From positions 1-52,144 of the forward strand of contig NZ_CAIUXT010000040.1 in assembly GCF_903903185.1 (NCBI RefSeq): a stretch of 52,144 bases of DNA, read 5' to 3'. Positions 1 to 8,764 of the stretch are shown piece after piece. Positions within the stretch are counted from its first letter, which is position 1, and every line of letters begins with the position of its first letter. The position numbers were made by a program, and so were the translations under genes. The notes below the pieces were generated by a model. That model was not told where the DNA came from, searched no databases, and worked only from the letters and a program-made list of their open reading frames with translations. Source of the stretch: an uncultured Rhodoblastus sp. (lineage in GTDB: Bacteria > Pseudomonadota > Alphaproteobacteria > Rhizobiales > Beijerinckiaceae).

Positions 1-20
1 CCCCCCCCCCCCCCCCCCCC
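1..20. other. Poly-C run at the window edge
   Basis: The first 20 bases are all C. An uninterrupted homopolymer of this length at the end of a sequence, cutting into an apparent reading frame, looks like a contig-end or assembly artefact rather than natural sequence. This is inference; read-level data are not available here. Confidence 0.7.
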
Positions 21-143
21 GGGCCCGGCGCAACCCGCGCGATGGCGGCCTCGCGCGCTGACGACGGCGCCCGCGGGCGACGCCATCGCGAAACTCCCGG
101 CGACCATCGCACCAAATGCGAGGAGGAGAGAGGCCTTGCGCAT
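1..143 (-). CDS. Truncated secreted protein (N-terminus only)
   Basis: A short partial reading frame begins at an ATG 22 bp downstream of the first sulfatase stop and runs off the window edge. It opens MRKASLLLAFGAMVAGSF and continues to a small-residue stretch ending ASPAGA. That is a basic N-region, a hydrophobic core and a plausible signal-peptidase site, so the product is probably exported. A GGGAG element lies a suitable distance upstream of the ATG. The close spacing suggests it is the next gene of the sulfatase operon. The last ten or so codons run into the poly-C artefact and should not be trusted. The function cannot be named from what remains. Confidence 0.5.
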   Translation of the reverse strand, partial: MRKASLLLAFGAMVAGSFAMASPAGAVVSARGRHRAGCAGPGGGGGG

Positions 144-165
144 TCCGTCGGCTCCCGATTGCGTC

Positions 166-2535
166 CTATTGCAGGCTTACCTCCACCTTTTCGATTTTAC
201 CGTCGAAAGGGAACGGCGCGCGGTCGAAATAGTCGAAGGAAACCGGGGAGCCGAGATCCGTTCCGACGTCGAAAGTCTCGCTCGCCGAAAAGGCGGCGGG
301 AACCGTCCTGGCTACCGCCACGCGCATGGCCTCGACGCCATCGACGGAAATCGTCACATCGGCGGGCGCCCCCGGCCTGGCGATTTTGGTGTCCGCGACG
401 ATCCGATGTTTTCCCGCCGCCAGAACCTCAGGCGAACGGCCGATGAAGCGCTCGATCATCATCATGTTATATTCGTAAACAAGCCGCCCTTTGTCTATGT
501 AGAGCGTCAGCCCGCCGCCAATGCCGCCAAGCGCATAAAGCACGCCCGACGCGTCCTTGCCGGCGTCGACATCGACGATGACCCGATTGCTTTCGCGTCC
601 AACGCCGGGAGCGGCGAATTCGGGAAGCCTTGTCGTCGTGGCGTCGAAGCGCCACTGGATGTACGGGGTCCTTATACGGTCCTCGGGATGCAGCCGCGTC
701 CAGAGCGCCGCGCCGATGGGGAACACGCGATTGGCCTCCGCCTCTTTCATGAACAAGGCTTTCATGGTTTCGAGACGCTTCGGCTCCTTCGCCGCGAGAT
801 CGTCGGCTTCGGAAAAATCCTTGTCGATATTGTAAAGCTCCCAGACGTCCTTGGTGGAATCCCAGGTGGCGAGGCCGGGGCTGACGGTCAGCCATGGCGT
901 CAGGGGACCGAAAGCCGCCGCGATCCAGCCGTCATGATAGACGGCGCGGCTGCCGTTATTGTCGAAATATTGCGTTGACTTGCGCCCCGGCGCCGCAGCG
1001 TCGGCGAAGGAATATGTCATGCTGACGCCGTCGATCGGGTCCCGTTTCTGGCCATTGACGACTTCCGGCGGCGTGATGCCCAAAATATCGTAGATGGTCG
1101 GCGCGACATCGTTGACGTGATGAAACTGCGCCCTCGGGGTCTTGTCTGGCCTGATGCCCTTCGGCCAGGAGACCACCAGCGGATTGCGGGTGCCGCCAAA
1201 ATGCGAGGCGACGAGCTTGGTGTAGCGGAACGGCGTATCCCCCGCCCAGGCCCAGCCGGCATGATACATGTTATCGACCCTGGACGTGCCGAGCGCGTCG
1301 ATTCCGCCGATCTTGTCAAGCGCCGCGAGTTGCTGCTCGACGGTGTTGGGGATCTGGTTCTGCGCGAGGAGTTCGCTGATCGTGCCGTTCTGGCCTTCGG
1401 CGCTCGAACCGTTGTCGCCGAAAATATAAAAGATGATGGTGTTTTCGCGCAGCCCAAGCTGTTCGATTCCATCCACGAGTTTTCCGACCTGCGCGTCGGT
1501 ATGCTCGACGAAACCGGCGAAAATTTCCATCAGCCGGCGCTGGAAAGGCCTCTGCGTTTCAGGGATGCTGTCCCACGACGCCATCGAATCCGCGCGGGGC
1601 GTCAGCCTCGTGTCTTGCGGAATCCATCCGAGCTTCTTCTGGCGGTCGAAGACGCGCTCGCGATAGGCGTCCCAGCCGTCGTCGAACCTGCCCTTGTATT
1701 TATCGGCCCACTCCTTGAAAACATGGTGCGGCCCATGGGCGGCGCCCGGCGCCCAATACATCAGGAACGGTTTGTCCGGCGAGAAAGACCGGTGACGGCT
1801 GAGCCAGGTCAGCGCCTTGTCGGCCATGTCCTGGGTCAGGTGATAGTTCGGATCGTGCGGCGGTTCGACCGGATTGCGGTTCTCGAACAGGCGGGGTTCG
1901 TATTGCGAAGTTTCGCCGGCCAGGAAGCCATAGAAATAATCGAAGCCATAGCCCGTCGGCCAGCGGTCGAACGGCCCCATCGCCGTCGTCTCCGTCGCCG
2001 ACGTATTGTGCCATTTGCCGAAGGCGGCGGTCTTGTAGCCGTATTCGTGCAGAACTTCGGCAATGGTCGCCGAACTTTTCGGGATGATTCCGGTATAGCC
2101 GTCGAAGTCGAGCGCCCGCTCGGCGATGGTGCCGGAGCCGACGCGCTGGTGGTTGCGCCCGGTCAAAAGGGCGGCGCGGGTCGGCGAACAGATCGAGGTG
2201 GTGTGGAAAGTGTTGTAGCTGACGCCCTCGTTGGCGAGGCGGGTCAGACTGGGCGTATGAATTTCGCCGCCGAAACTATCCGGCAGGCCGAAGCCGACGT
2301 CGTCGAGCAGGACGATCAGTATATTGGGCGCGTCGGAGCGCAGGTGGCTTGGCTCGGCGCGCCAGATATTCTTCGATTCCTGCAAGGTCGGGCGGACAAT
2401 GCTCGCCGAAGGGACCGGCGGGAACGGCAGGACCGCGCCATTATCGGGCGTCTTGACCTCCGCCGCCAAAGCGGGATAAAGCAGCGCGCCGGAAATCGCC
2501 GCGAAAGCGAGAACCGTTCTGAATAAAGTTTTCAT
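166..2535 (-). CDS. Arylsulfatase, exported, 789 aa
   Basis: A type I (formylglycine) sulfatase that hydrolyses sulfate esters, probably in the periplasm. A signal peptide (MKTLFRTVLAF, ending near ALAA) precedes the alkaline-phosphatase-type sulfatase fold. The metal-site start NILIVLLDDVGFG and the activation motif CSPTRAALLTGR (Cys converted to formylglycine) are both clear. Further conserved segments are FGKWHN, GAAHGPH and YIFGDNGSS. At 789 aa it is longer than the ~500-aa minimal enzymes. The extra C-terminal region has a beta-rich look, as in the large arylsulfatases of about 750-790 aa. The start is supported by a GAGGTGAGG ribosome site. It lies 50 bp downstream of the next sulfatase and is probably co-transcribed with it. 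The substrate is not predictable. Confidence 0.93.
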   Translation of the reverse strand: MKTLFRTVLAFAAISGALLYPALAAEVKTPDNGAVLPFPPVPSASIVRPTLQESKNIWRAEPSHLRSDAPNILIVLLDDVGFGLPDSFGGEIHTPSLTRLANEGVSYNTFHTTSICSPTRAALLTGRNHQRVGSGTIAERALDFDGYTGIIPKSSATIAEVLHEYGYKTAAFGKWHNTSATETTAMGPFDRWPTGYGFDYFYGFLAGETSQYEPRLFENRNPVEPPHDPNYHLTQDMADKALTWLSRHRSFSPDKPFLMYWAPGAAHGPHHVFKEWADKYKGRFDDGWDAYRERVFDRQKKLGWIPQDTRLTPRADSMASWDSIPETQRPFQRRLMEIFAGFVEHTDAQVGKLVDGIEQLGLRENTIIFYIFGDNGSSAEGQNGTISELLAQNQIPNTVEQQLAALDKIGGIDALGTSRVDNMYHAGWAWAGDTPFRYTKLVASHFGGTRNPLVVSWPKGIRPDKTPRAQFHHVNDVAPTIYDILGITPPEVVNGQKRDPIDGVSMTYSFADAAAPGRKSTQYFDNNGSRAVYHDGWIAAAFGPLTPWLTVSPGLATWDSTKDVWELYNIDKDFSEADDLAAKEPKRLETMKALFMKEAEANRVFPIGAALWTRLHPEDRIRTPYIQWRFDATTTRLPEFAAPGVGRESNRVIVDVDAGKDASGVLYALGGIGGGLTLYIDKGRLVYEYNMMMIERFIGRSPEVLAAGKHRIVADTKIARPGAPADVTISVDGVEAMRVAVARTVPAAFSASETFDVGTDLGSPVSFDYFDRAPFPFDGKIEKVEVSLQ

Positions 2536-2585
2536 GCCTCACCTCATCCCTTGGCCGATTCATGGCGACGGATTCAGCCTCCGCA

Positions 2586-4067
2586 TCAATTCGGGATCGC
2601 TATTTTTTCTTGCGGTAAGCCGCCGTCGTCGATGTCGAAATCCGGATCCATCACCGTCTTGCCCTGCGCGCCGACAAAGGCCGGCTGCGCCTTGATCCAC
2701 AGGCTCGGCTTCTGCTCCCCGGCGTAGCGCAGCAGCCGCGCTTCGAGATCGCGCGCAATGTCGGGGTTTTCGGCCGCGACATTGGTGGTTTCGCCCGGGT
2801 CCTTCGCCAGATTGTAAAGCTCGGTCTTGCCCGGCAGCAGCGCGATCTTGATCAGTTTCCAGTCGCCCTTGCGAATGGCGCCGCGGAAGGCCTCGACATT
2901 GATCAGCACATCGTCGGTCGGCGAAGGTGCGCCCTCGGCAAGCGTTTTCCAGGTGTCGCGGCCATCGAACGGATGGTCGGGACTGCCTGTGCCGCCCGCC
3001 AGCGCCAGCAGCGTCGGCATGACATCGACCATGTGCAGCGGCTCGTTGACGATGCGCGGCTTTAGTTTGGCCGGCCAATTGACGAAAGCCGGCACCCGAA
3101 CGCCGCCCTCCTTGAGGCTGCCCTTGCCGCCGCTGAACGGCGCGTTGATCGCCGGCGCTTTCTGCCCCTGCTCGATGCCGCCCTCGTCGTGCTCGCGCTC
3201 CTCGTTGCTCTTGGCGCCTTGGGCGAAGAGCCCGCTGGTGGCGCCGCCATTATCGCTGGAGAACAGGATGATGGTGTTGTCGCGCAAGCCCTTCTTATCG
3301 AGTTCGGCGACGATCCGCCCGATCTGGACGTCCAGTTCGGAGATCATGCCCATATAGGTCCGCCGCAGCTTGTCGGGCGTATCCTTGTATTTTTCGATGG
3401 CGCTTTCCGGCGCCTGATAGGGTCCATGCGGCGCCAGCGAAGCGAAATAGAGGAAGAAGGGCTGCTTGCCGTCCTGCTGGTCGATCAGCCGGACCGCATC
3501 GTCGCCGATCAGGTCGGTGTAATAGCCTTCTTCCTTGAGGAACGCGCCGTTGCGCTGCCAGTCGATCAGGCCGCCGCGTTCGCGGGTGAAATAATTCACC
3601 TCTCCGACGACATTGCCGTAGAAATAATCGAAGCCGCGATTTTGCGGCCAGAACTTCTTGTCGGCATGGCCGAGGTGCCATTTGCCGGTCATCAGCGTCT
3701 TGTAGCCCGCCTCCTTCAACGCCTGCGGCAGGGTCTTTTCGTCCAGCGCCAGACCGTAAGTATGGCTCGGGAAGATCACCAGCGTCTGCAAACCATAGCG
3801 CATCGGATAGCGCCCGGTCATCAAGGCCGCGCGCGAGGGGGTGCAGACCGGCTCGCCATAGAAGGATTCGAGACGGACGCCCTCGCTCGCAAGCTTGTCG
3901 ATATTGGGCGTGGAAACCTGCCCGCCCCGGTAGCCGAGGTCGGCATTGCCGAGATCGTCGGCCATGATGAAGACGATATTGGGCTTTTTGGCTTCCTCGG
4001 CGGCCAGAGCCGGCGAAATCGCCCAACTCAGTCCGACAAGGCTGGCCATCACACAGGAAATGCGCAT
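2586..4067 (-). CDS. Sulfatase, exported, 493 aa
   Basis: A formylglycine-dependent sulfatase for sulfate esters, probably periplasmic. The chosen start gives MRISCVMASLVGLSWAISPA, a normal signal peptide, with AAGGAACG upstream; the longer frame would add 14 unlikely residues. The fold begins at NIVFIMADDLGNADLG, with the activation motif CTPSRAALMTGR, followed by MTGKWHLGH and LFSSDNGG. Length matches standard arylsulfatases. It sits between two other sulfatases on the same strand, 69 bp from the upstream one. The three are unlike each other in length and in motif detail, so this is a set of related enzymes rather than a recent tandem copy. Confidence 0.93.
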   Translation of the reverse strand: MRISCVMASLVGLSWAISPALAAEEAKKPNIVFIMADDLGNADLGYRGGQVSTPNIDKLASEGVRLESFYGEPVCTPSRAALMTGRYPMRYGLQTLVIFPSHTYGLALDEKTLPQALKEAGYKTLMTGKWHLGHADKKFWPQNRGFDYFYGNVVGEVNYFTRERGGLIDWQRNGAFLKEEGYYTDLIGDDAVRLIDQQDGKQPFFLYFASLAPHGPYQAPESAIEKYKDTPDKLRRTYMGMISELDVQIGRIVAELDKKGLRDNTIILFSSDNGGATSGLFAQGAKSNEEREHDEGGIEQGQKAPAINAPFSGGKGSLKEGGVRVPAFVNWPAKLKPRIVNEPLHMVDVMPTLLALAGGTGSPDHPFDGRDTWKTLAEGAPSPTDDVLINVEAFRGAIRKGDWKLIKIALLPGKTELYNLAKDPGETTNVAAENPDIARDLEARLLRYAGEQKPSLWIKAQPAFVGAQGKTVMDPDFDIDDGGLPQEKIAIPN

Positions 4068-4136
4068 GGAGACGTTCCTTTTTCGCGGCAAGGGGTTGCC
4101 CGTTTTCATAAGCCCGTCGCGGGCGGCCGACGAAGC

Positions 4137-5708
4137 TCAATCATGCGTCTGCACCTTCATCAATTGGGATTGAATCCCTTCGATGGTTTTGCCCACATTG
4201 GCGCTGAGCCCGACCTGACGCACCGGGAATTGCTGGAACGAGGCCAGATGCTGCTGGATGACGCCGAGCAGCGGCGTCAGGCCCCAGGCCTTGTGCTCGT
4301 TCATTTGCCGGTTCAGATCGCCGGTCTGCCGCTCGAACGGATCGGTCAGCAGATTGGTGATGCGCGGGCGCCCGAGGTTCAGCAAGGGATCGTCCCAGTG
4401 GCCGCCCTCCTTCTCCGAGAAGGTGATCTTGAACTGCTGGTAGCGAACCGCCGTCAAAACAGTCTCGTCATAGTAAAAGATGAATTTGCGCGTGGATTTG
4501 TCGCTCGCGCCGTCGAACAACGCGGTCTGGTCGAAGCCGTCGAGGTGCAGCTTGTAGGTCCGATCACCAAAAGTCGCGCCGGTCTTGAGCTTTTCGACCA
4601 CGTCGGGCTCGCCCGCCGCGCGCGCGAGCGTCGGGAACAGGTCGGTCATGTCGACGATTTCGCTGCTGACGCGCCCGGCGGGAGCGCCCGGCCAGCGGAT
4701 GACGAACGGCACGCGCACGCCACCCTCCCATGTGGTGCCCTTGTCGCCACGAAAGGGCGAGGTCCCGCCTTCGGGCCACATATATTGATAGGCGCCGTTG
4801 TCGGTCGTGTAGATCACGATGGTGTTTTTGGCGAGCCCGCTCTCGTCGCGCTTTTTCAAGAGCGCGCCGACCTGCGCGTCATGCTCGGCCAGTCCGTCGC
4901 CATAAACGTCCTCGATGCCGGCGCGTGAGACGCCGCGATCCTTCTCGCCCACATGGATGAAGACGTGCTGGCGCGTGGTGTTGTGCCAGAGGAAGAACGG
5001 CTTGCCGTCTTTGGCGCGACGGTCGAGAAAGTTCAGCGAATGGTCGAGGATTTCGTTGTCGATGGTCTCCATGCGCTTGACGGTCAGCGGCCCCTCGTCC
5101 TTGGTGGGACCGTCCGCCGTGCCGGAGATCACCCCGCGCGGATCGAACTTTTTCCGGAATTCCGGATTGGTCGGGCGATCCGGGTCTTCGAGATCCTCAT
5201 TGGCGTTGAGGTGGTAGAGCGTGCCGAAAAACTCATCAAAACCGTGATGCTGCGGCAGATGTTCTTCGAGATCGCCGAGATGGTTCTTGCCGAATTGCGC
5301 CGTGGCGTAGCCCTTGGTTTTCAGGATTTCAGCGAGGGTGATGTCGTCCTTTTGCAGGCCAGCGGGCGAGCCCGGCGTTCCAACCGTGGTCAGACCGGTG
5401 CGCACCGGCAGCTGGCCGGTGATGAAGGCGGCGCGGCCCGCGGTGCAACTCGGTTGCGCGTAGAAGGCGGAGAGGCGCAGGCCCTCCCTGCCGATGCGGT
5501 CGATATTGGGGGTCGCAACGCCCATGATGTCGCCGCCGAAGGAAGAGACGTTCATCCAGCCGATGTCGTCGCCGAAGATTACCAATATATTGGGCTTTCC
5601 GCCCGAAACAGCCGCCGCGTCCCCGGCGAAGGCGGTCGACGACGCGACGACAATGCAGGCCGCGAGGGCTAACGCCTTGATCGCTTCGCAATATTTTTCG
5701 CCTTGCAT
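4137..5708 (-). CDS. Sulfatase with C-x-A-x-R activation motif, 523 aa
   Basis: The first gene of the minus-strand sulfatase operon. The start at 5708 has a strong GGAGGA ribosome site and gives a signal peptide (MQGEKYCEAIKALALAACIV, then ASSTAFAG). A longer frame to 5861 lacks these features. The fold starts NILVIFGDDIGWMNVSSFG. The modification motif is CTAGRAAFITGQ, with Ala in place of the usual Pro; C-x-A-x-R is a known minority variant still accepted by formylglycine-generating enzymes. Other conserved parts are QFGKNHLGD and IYTTDNGAY. Catalytic metal residues appear intact. It is divergent from the Crp/Fnr-type regulator, with a 194-bp gap that probably carries both promoters. The substrate is unknown. 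Confidence 0.92.
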   Translation of the reverse strand: MQGEKYCEAIKALALAACIVVASSTAFAGDAAAVSGGKPNILVIFGDDIGWMNVSSFGGDIMGVATPNIDRIGREGLRLSAFYAQPSCTAGRAAFITGQLPVRTGLTTVGTPGSPAGLQKDDITLAEILKTKGYATAQFGKNHLGDLEEHLPQHHGFDEFFGTLYHLNANEDLEDPDRPTNPEFRKKFDPRGVISGTADGPTKDEGPLTVKRMETIDNEILDHSLNFLDRRAKDGKPFFLWHNTTRQHVFIHVGEKDRGVSRAGIEDVYGDGLAEHDAQVGALLKKRDESGLAKNTIVIYTTDNGAYQYMWPEGGTSPFRGDKGTTWEGGVRVPFVIRWPGAPAGRVSSEIVDMTDLFPTLARAAGEPDVVEKLKTGATFGDRTYKLHLDGFDQTALFDGASDKSTRKFIFYYDETVLTAVRYQQFKITFSEKEGGHWDDPLLNLGRPRITNLLTDPFERQTGDLNRQMNEHKAWGLTPLLGVIQQHLASFQQFPVRQVGLSANVGKTIEGIQSQLMKVQTHD

Positions 5709-5902
5709 GGATTTCCTCCGGCATCGGGCGCCCATTGCGGGCTGTTTTTCGAGCGGCAGCGCTTGATCGGCTTTCGACGGCGGCGCATCGAGGCCACAAC
5801 GATCCGGCATCCATGTCGTCGACGGCCCCGGACCGAACCTCTGGCTTGTATAGCTTCCCATTCGATGGAAGATTGTTCATCGACGATCAATTGGGGGAAA
5901 AA

Positions 5903-6598
5903 ATGCTCTCGCTGGAGGCCGCGCGAAAGATCGCCGCCGAGAATGGCTGGCTCAGCCTGACGCCGCCCTCGTTCCGGATTTTGGTTCTCGACCGGTGTCG
6001 GCTCGAAGGGTTCAAGGCCGGGCAGTGCATATTCATGGCCGGCGACCCGCCCGGCGGCATGTTCGGCCTTGTGGCCGGCGGCCTCGGCATAGCGATAGCG
6101 CCGGGAGAACGCGGACCCTATTTCGCACATCTGGCAACGCCAGGGACCTGGTTCGGGGAAAATGCCGCCATTACCGGGCAGCCGCGTCGCATTGGCCTGA
6201 CGGCGACGCGCGACGCGCAACTGATGCACCTGCCCCTGGCGAAGATAAACGAAATCGTCTCCAAGGATCCCGAGGCATGGAGACTGATTGCCCTCGTAAC
6301 AAGCGGCCATATCGATATGGCGATCGGGGCTTGCGACGACTTGATGATTCGCGACCACGTCAAACGCTGCGTCGCCGTTCTTTTGCGCCTTGGAGGATGC
6401 CGATACAGGTCATCCACAGCTTCGTCTTGCGCCGAAATCGATTTCAGTCAGGACGAAATCGCCGTGCTCGCCAATGTCGCCCGGACCACCGCCGGCTCGG
6501 TGCTGCGAAAGCTCGAAGACTCGGGCCAGATCGAGCAGCTCTATCGCCGGATTCGCATTCTGGACGCGGAAGCTTTGCGGGCGCGGCTGCGAGACTGA
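5903..6598 (+). CDS. Crp/Fnr-family transcriptional regulator, 231 aa
   Basis: A DNA-binding regulator with an N-terminal cyclic-nucleotide-binding-type beta barrel (about residues 25-125, with FKAGQCIFMAGDPPGGMF and GTWFGENAAITG). The C-terminal winged helix (about residues 175-225) contains FSQDEIAVLANVARTTAGSV as the helix-turn-helix. The start at 5903 is chosen for its GGGGGA ribosome site; the frame is open upstream but without such a signal. There is no N-terminal cysteine cluster, so it is not an oxygen-sensing FNR of the Fe-S type. It is divergent from the sulfatase operon, which makes those genes its likeliest targets; this is inferred from context only. The ligand is unknown. Confidence 0.88.
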   Translation: MLSLEAARKIAAENGWLSLTPPSFRILVLDRCRLEGFKAGQCIFMAGDPPGGMFGLVAGGLGIAIAPGERGPYFAHLATPGTWFGENAAITGQPRRIGLTATRDAQLMHLPLAKINEIVSKDPEAWRLIALVTSGHIDMAIGACDDLMIRDHVKRCVAVLLRLGGCRYRSSTASSCAEIDFSQDEIAVLANVARTTAGSVLRKLEDSGQIEQLYRRIRILDAEALRARLRD

Positions 6599-6715
6599 CG
6601 GCCGCCGTGCTGGCCTCGGGCTTGGCTTTGACCGCGCGCCGCCACATTGCTAAAGGTTGGCGGCGCGCTACCCGTCTGCAGGACGGCGGATATTCTCTCG
6701 CTGCGAGGACCGATC

Positions 6716-7168
6716 ATGGGCTGGGGCTGGGTCGCGGACTGGTTCTGGGGTCTTCCGCTGCTGATCCTCACGGTGGTCTTTCACGTGTCGATATTCGTGC
6801 TGATGGGCCGGACGATGGTGCGCAAGGCGCGCGTCAGCAAGGCGCGTGATCTGGAGACAAGACCCCAACGCCGCCGCCGTTTCATTTTGGGCATCGCGCT
6901 GATCGCGCTGGGCGCGGCGGCGCTGCATTCCTTCGAGGCCAGCGTCTGGGCCATGCTTTATCTCTGGCTCGACGCCTTGCCCGACGCCGAGACGGCCATG
7001 CTTTATTCGCTCGGCGCCATCACCAGCTATGGGCACGCCGGAGTCTATCTGCCCGACCGCTGGCGGTTGCTCGGCGCCATCGAGGCGATGAACGGACTTA
7101 TCCTGTTCGGGCTGACGACGGCCTTCCTTTTTGGCGCCATCGAAAAAGTCGAGCAGTCCCGAGGGTGA
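6716..7168 (+). CDS. Small channel-like membrane protein, 150 aa
   Basis: An integral membrane protein with an N-terminal helix (WFWGLPLLILTVVFHVSIFV), a basic loop with RKARVSKARD, a second helix (FILGIALIALGAAAL) and a final helix near the C-terminus (MNGLILFGLTTAFLFGAI). The segment ITSYGHAGVYLPDRWRLLG before the last helix resembles the pore loop and following helix of two-TM ion channel proteins. The T-x-G-Y-G potassium filter is absent, so ion selectivity is not supported. The start at 6716 follows a CGAGGA element and drops 23 unlikely residues of the longer frame. It is 52 bp upstream of the esterase gene and may be co-transcribed. Confidence 0.7.
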   Translation: MGWGWVADWFWGLPLLILTVVFHVSIFVLMGRTMVRKARVSKARDLETRPQRRRRFILGIALIALGAAALHSFEASVWAMLYLWLDALPDAETAMLYSLGAITSYGHAGVYLPDRWRLLGAIEAMNGLILFGLTTAFLFGAIEKVEQSRG

Positions 7169-7220
7169 CAAAGGACCGCGCGCTGGCGCCGAACGCGGTC
7201 CTGTCCAACTGGAGAACGCC

Positions 7221-8636
7221 ATGGTTGCGCAATACAGGACCCGCCCGGCGATTGGACTGGCGCTCGCATTTTCGATTGCGGCGACGTTTTCGGGCGGCCT
7301 CCGTCCGGCTGCGGCGCAGGCGCTCAAATCCTACCGGGCGGCGCTCGGCGAAAGCTCGGTCTCCGGCATATCCTCGGGCGCGTTCATGGCGGTGCAGTTC
7401 GGCGTCGCCTGGTCTTCGATCGTCAAGGGCGTCGGCGTCGTCGCGGGCGGTCCCTATTATTGCGCGCAGGCGAAGGCCTCGGACTTTTTCAACGAATATA
7501 TCTCGCCGATTCTCACCGCCACGGGGCCCTGCATGAACGGGCCGCCGCCCGATCTGGCTCCGATGCTCGAGGCGGTGACCCAGAAGGCCGCCGAGGCGGC
7601 GATCGATCCGCCTGATCTTGTCAAGCGGCAGAAAATCTATCTGTTCCATGGCTATAACGATGCGGTCGTGGCCCGATCGGTGACCGACGCCGCCGAGCGA
7701 TTTTACCGGACATGGCTCGGCAATGCCGCGAGCGGCAATCTGTTCTATCAAAACGCCCTCGGCGCCGGCCATTCCTTCGTCGTCGCGAACCGGCAGGACC
7801 CGGAACTCGATTCCTGCGCGGATAACAAAAAGCCTTACATCGATCGTTGCGGCTACGACCAGGCCGGAATCATCCTCCAGCACATTTACGGCGCGTTGAA
7901 TCCGCCGACGCCGGGTCCGCTCGGCGGGACGCTGAAAAGTTTCGACCAGAGTCATTACACCGGCTCCGATATTCCCGGCGCGCTGAGCCTCTCCGACAAG
8001 GGCTATGTTTTCGTGCCGAAATCCTGCGAGCAAGGCGCCGGCTGCCGCGTCCATGTCGCCTTGCATGGCTGCCTGCAGGACGCCGGGTCGATCGGCAAGC
8101 TTTTCGTCAGGCAGTCCGGCTATAACGCCTGGGCCGATTCCAATCGGATCATCGTGCTTTATCCGCAGACCGAGTCCAGCCCCTTCCTGCCGTTAAATCC
8201 CAAGGCCTGCTGGGACTGGTGGGGCTATGTGACGCACGATTCCAGTTACGTCGCCAAATCCGGCAAACAGATCGCCGCCATCAAATCCATGCTCGACGCG
8301 CTGACGGCGAATGGAGCGCCCGCGCCGGTCCAGAGCGGCGCGGCGGTCCGCCTGATCGTCAACGACATTTCCGACGCCGCCGCCGCTCTGGCCTGGACGC
8401 CGGTCGCGGGCGCCTCCCTTTACCGTTTGGAGAGGGCGGGCGCCGACGGCCAGTTCCAGACCGTCGGCGAGACGGCCGGGCCGAGTTTCGGCGATCGGGG
8501 ACTGGCGCCGGCGACAGCCTACGCTTGGCGAGTCAGGGCGCTGTTCGAAGGCGTCGAACAGGCGCCGTCGAACGTCGCCAAAGCCGCGACGCGCCCGACT
8601 CCCGCGCCCTGCGCCAAGCCGGGATCGTGCCCCTGA
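7221..8636 (+). CDS. Secreted PHB depolymerase-family esterase, 471 aa
   Basis: A probable extracellular or periplasmic polyhydroxybutyrate depolymerase-type alpha/beta hydrolase. The start at 7221 (GGAGA ribosome site) gives a signal peptide (residues 1-33, ending AAAQ). The lipase box is GISSG with the nucleophile Ser near residue 51, early in the mature protein as in this depolymerase family. HVALHGCLQ, with a Cys-containing context typical of the family, lies in the middle. The C-terminal part (about residues 375-465) looks like a fibronectin type III module ([20 protein letters not shown], then [10 protein letters not shown]), a linker or substrate-contact domain in secreted depolymerases. 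Whether it acts on PHB or on another ester is not decided by sequence. It ends 128 bp before bchE. Confidence 0.85.
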   Translation: MVAQYRTRPAIGLALAFSIAATFSGGLRPAAAQALKSYRAALGESSVSGISSGAFMAVQFGVAWSSIVKGVGVVAGGPYYCAQAKASDFFNEYISPILTATGPCMNGPPPDLAPMLEAVTQKAAEAAIDPPDLVKRQKIYLFHGYNDAVVARSVTDAAERFYRTWLGNAASGNLFYQNALGAGHSFVVANRQDPELDSCADNKKPYIDRCGYDQAGIILQHIYGALNPPTPGPLGGTLKSFDQSHYTGSDIPGALSLSDKGYVFVPKSCEQGAGCRVHVALHGCLQDAGSIGKLFVRQSGYNAWADSNRIIVLYPQTESSPFLPLNPKACWDWWGYVTHDSSYVAKSGKQIAAIKSMLDALTANGAPAPVQSGAAVRLIVNDISDAAAALAWTPVAGASLYRLERAGADGQFQTVGETAGPSFGDRGLAPATAYAWRVRALFEGVEQAPSNVAKAATRPTPAPCAKPGSCP

Positions 8637-8699
8637 GGCGGGAGGAAAATCGCTCGGAAGATCGCGATCCTGCGCCGCACGAGGGGGGCGAGGAATCTA

Positions 8700-8727
8700 T
8701 TGACAAATGTCAACTAATCTTTACAAT
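8700..8727 (+). promoter_or_regulatory. Promoter of bchE (sigma70-type)
   Basis: TTGACA at 8700-8705 and TACAAT at 8722-8727 are separated by 16 bp. This is a good sigma70-type match in a short AT-rich stretch ahead of bchE. It overlaps a perfect PpsR/CrtJ palindrome, the usual arrangement for repressed bch promoters. Confidence 0.75.
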
Positions 8728-8750
8728 TAAGGTGTCAACTCACAATTACG
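8708..8750 (+). promoter_or_regulatory. Two PpsR/CrtJ operators upstream of bchE
   Basis: TGTCAACTAATCTTTACA (8708-8725) is an exact TGT-N12-ACA site. TGTCAACTCACAATTACG (8733-8750) matches except for the last base. The pair is spaced 25 bp start to start, so two PpsR dimers could bind cooperatively. The first lies between and over the -35/-10 elements, which predicts aerobic repression of bchE. The motif is established for CrtJ/PpsR; binding here is inferred. Confidence 0.8.
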
Positions 8751-8764
8751 ATTTGGGTCGAACC

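Noticed and set aside
5874..5890. FNR-like box ahead of the Crp/Fnr-type regulator (TTCAT then ATCAA)
   Set aside because: Spacing is five rather than four bases and one half-site is mismatched.
8219..8764. Upstream extension of the bchE frame
   Set aside because: It overlaps the esterase gene and the promoter/operators; BchE homology starts at 8765.
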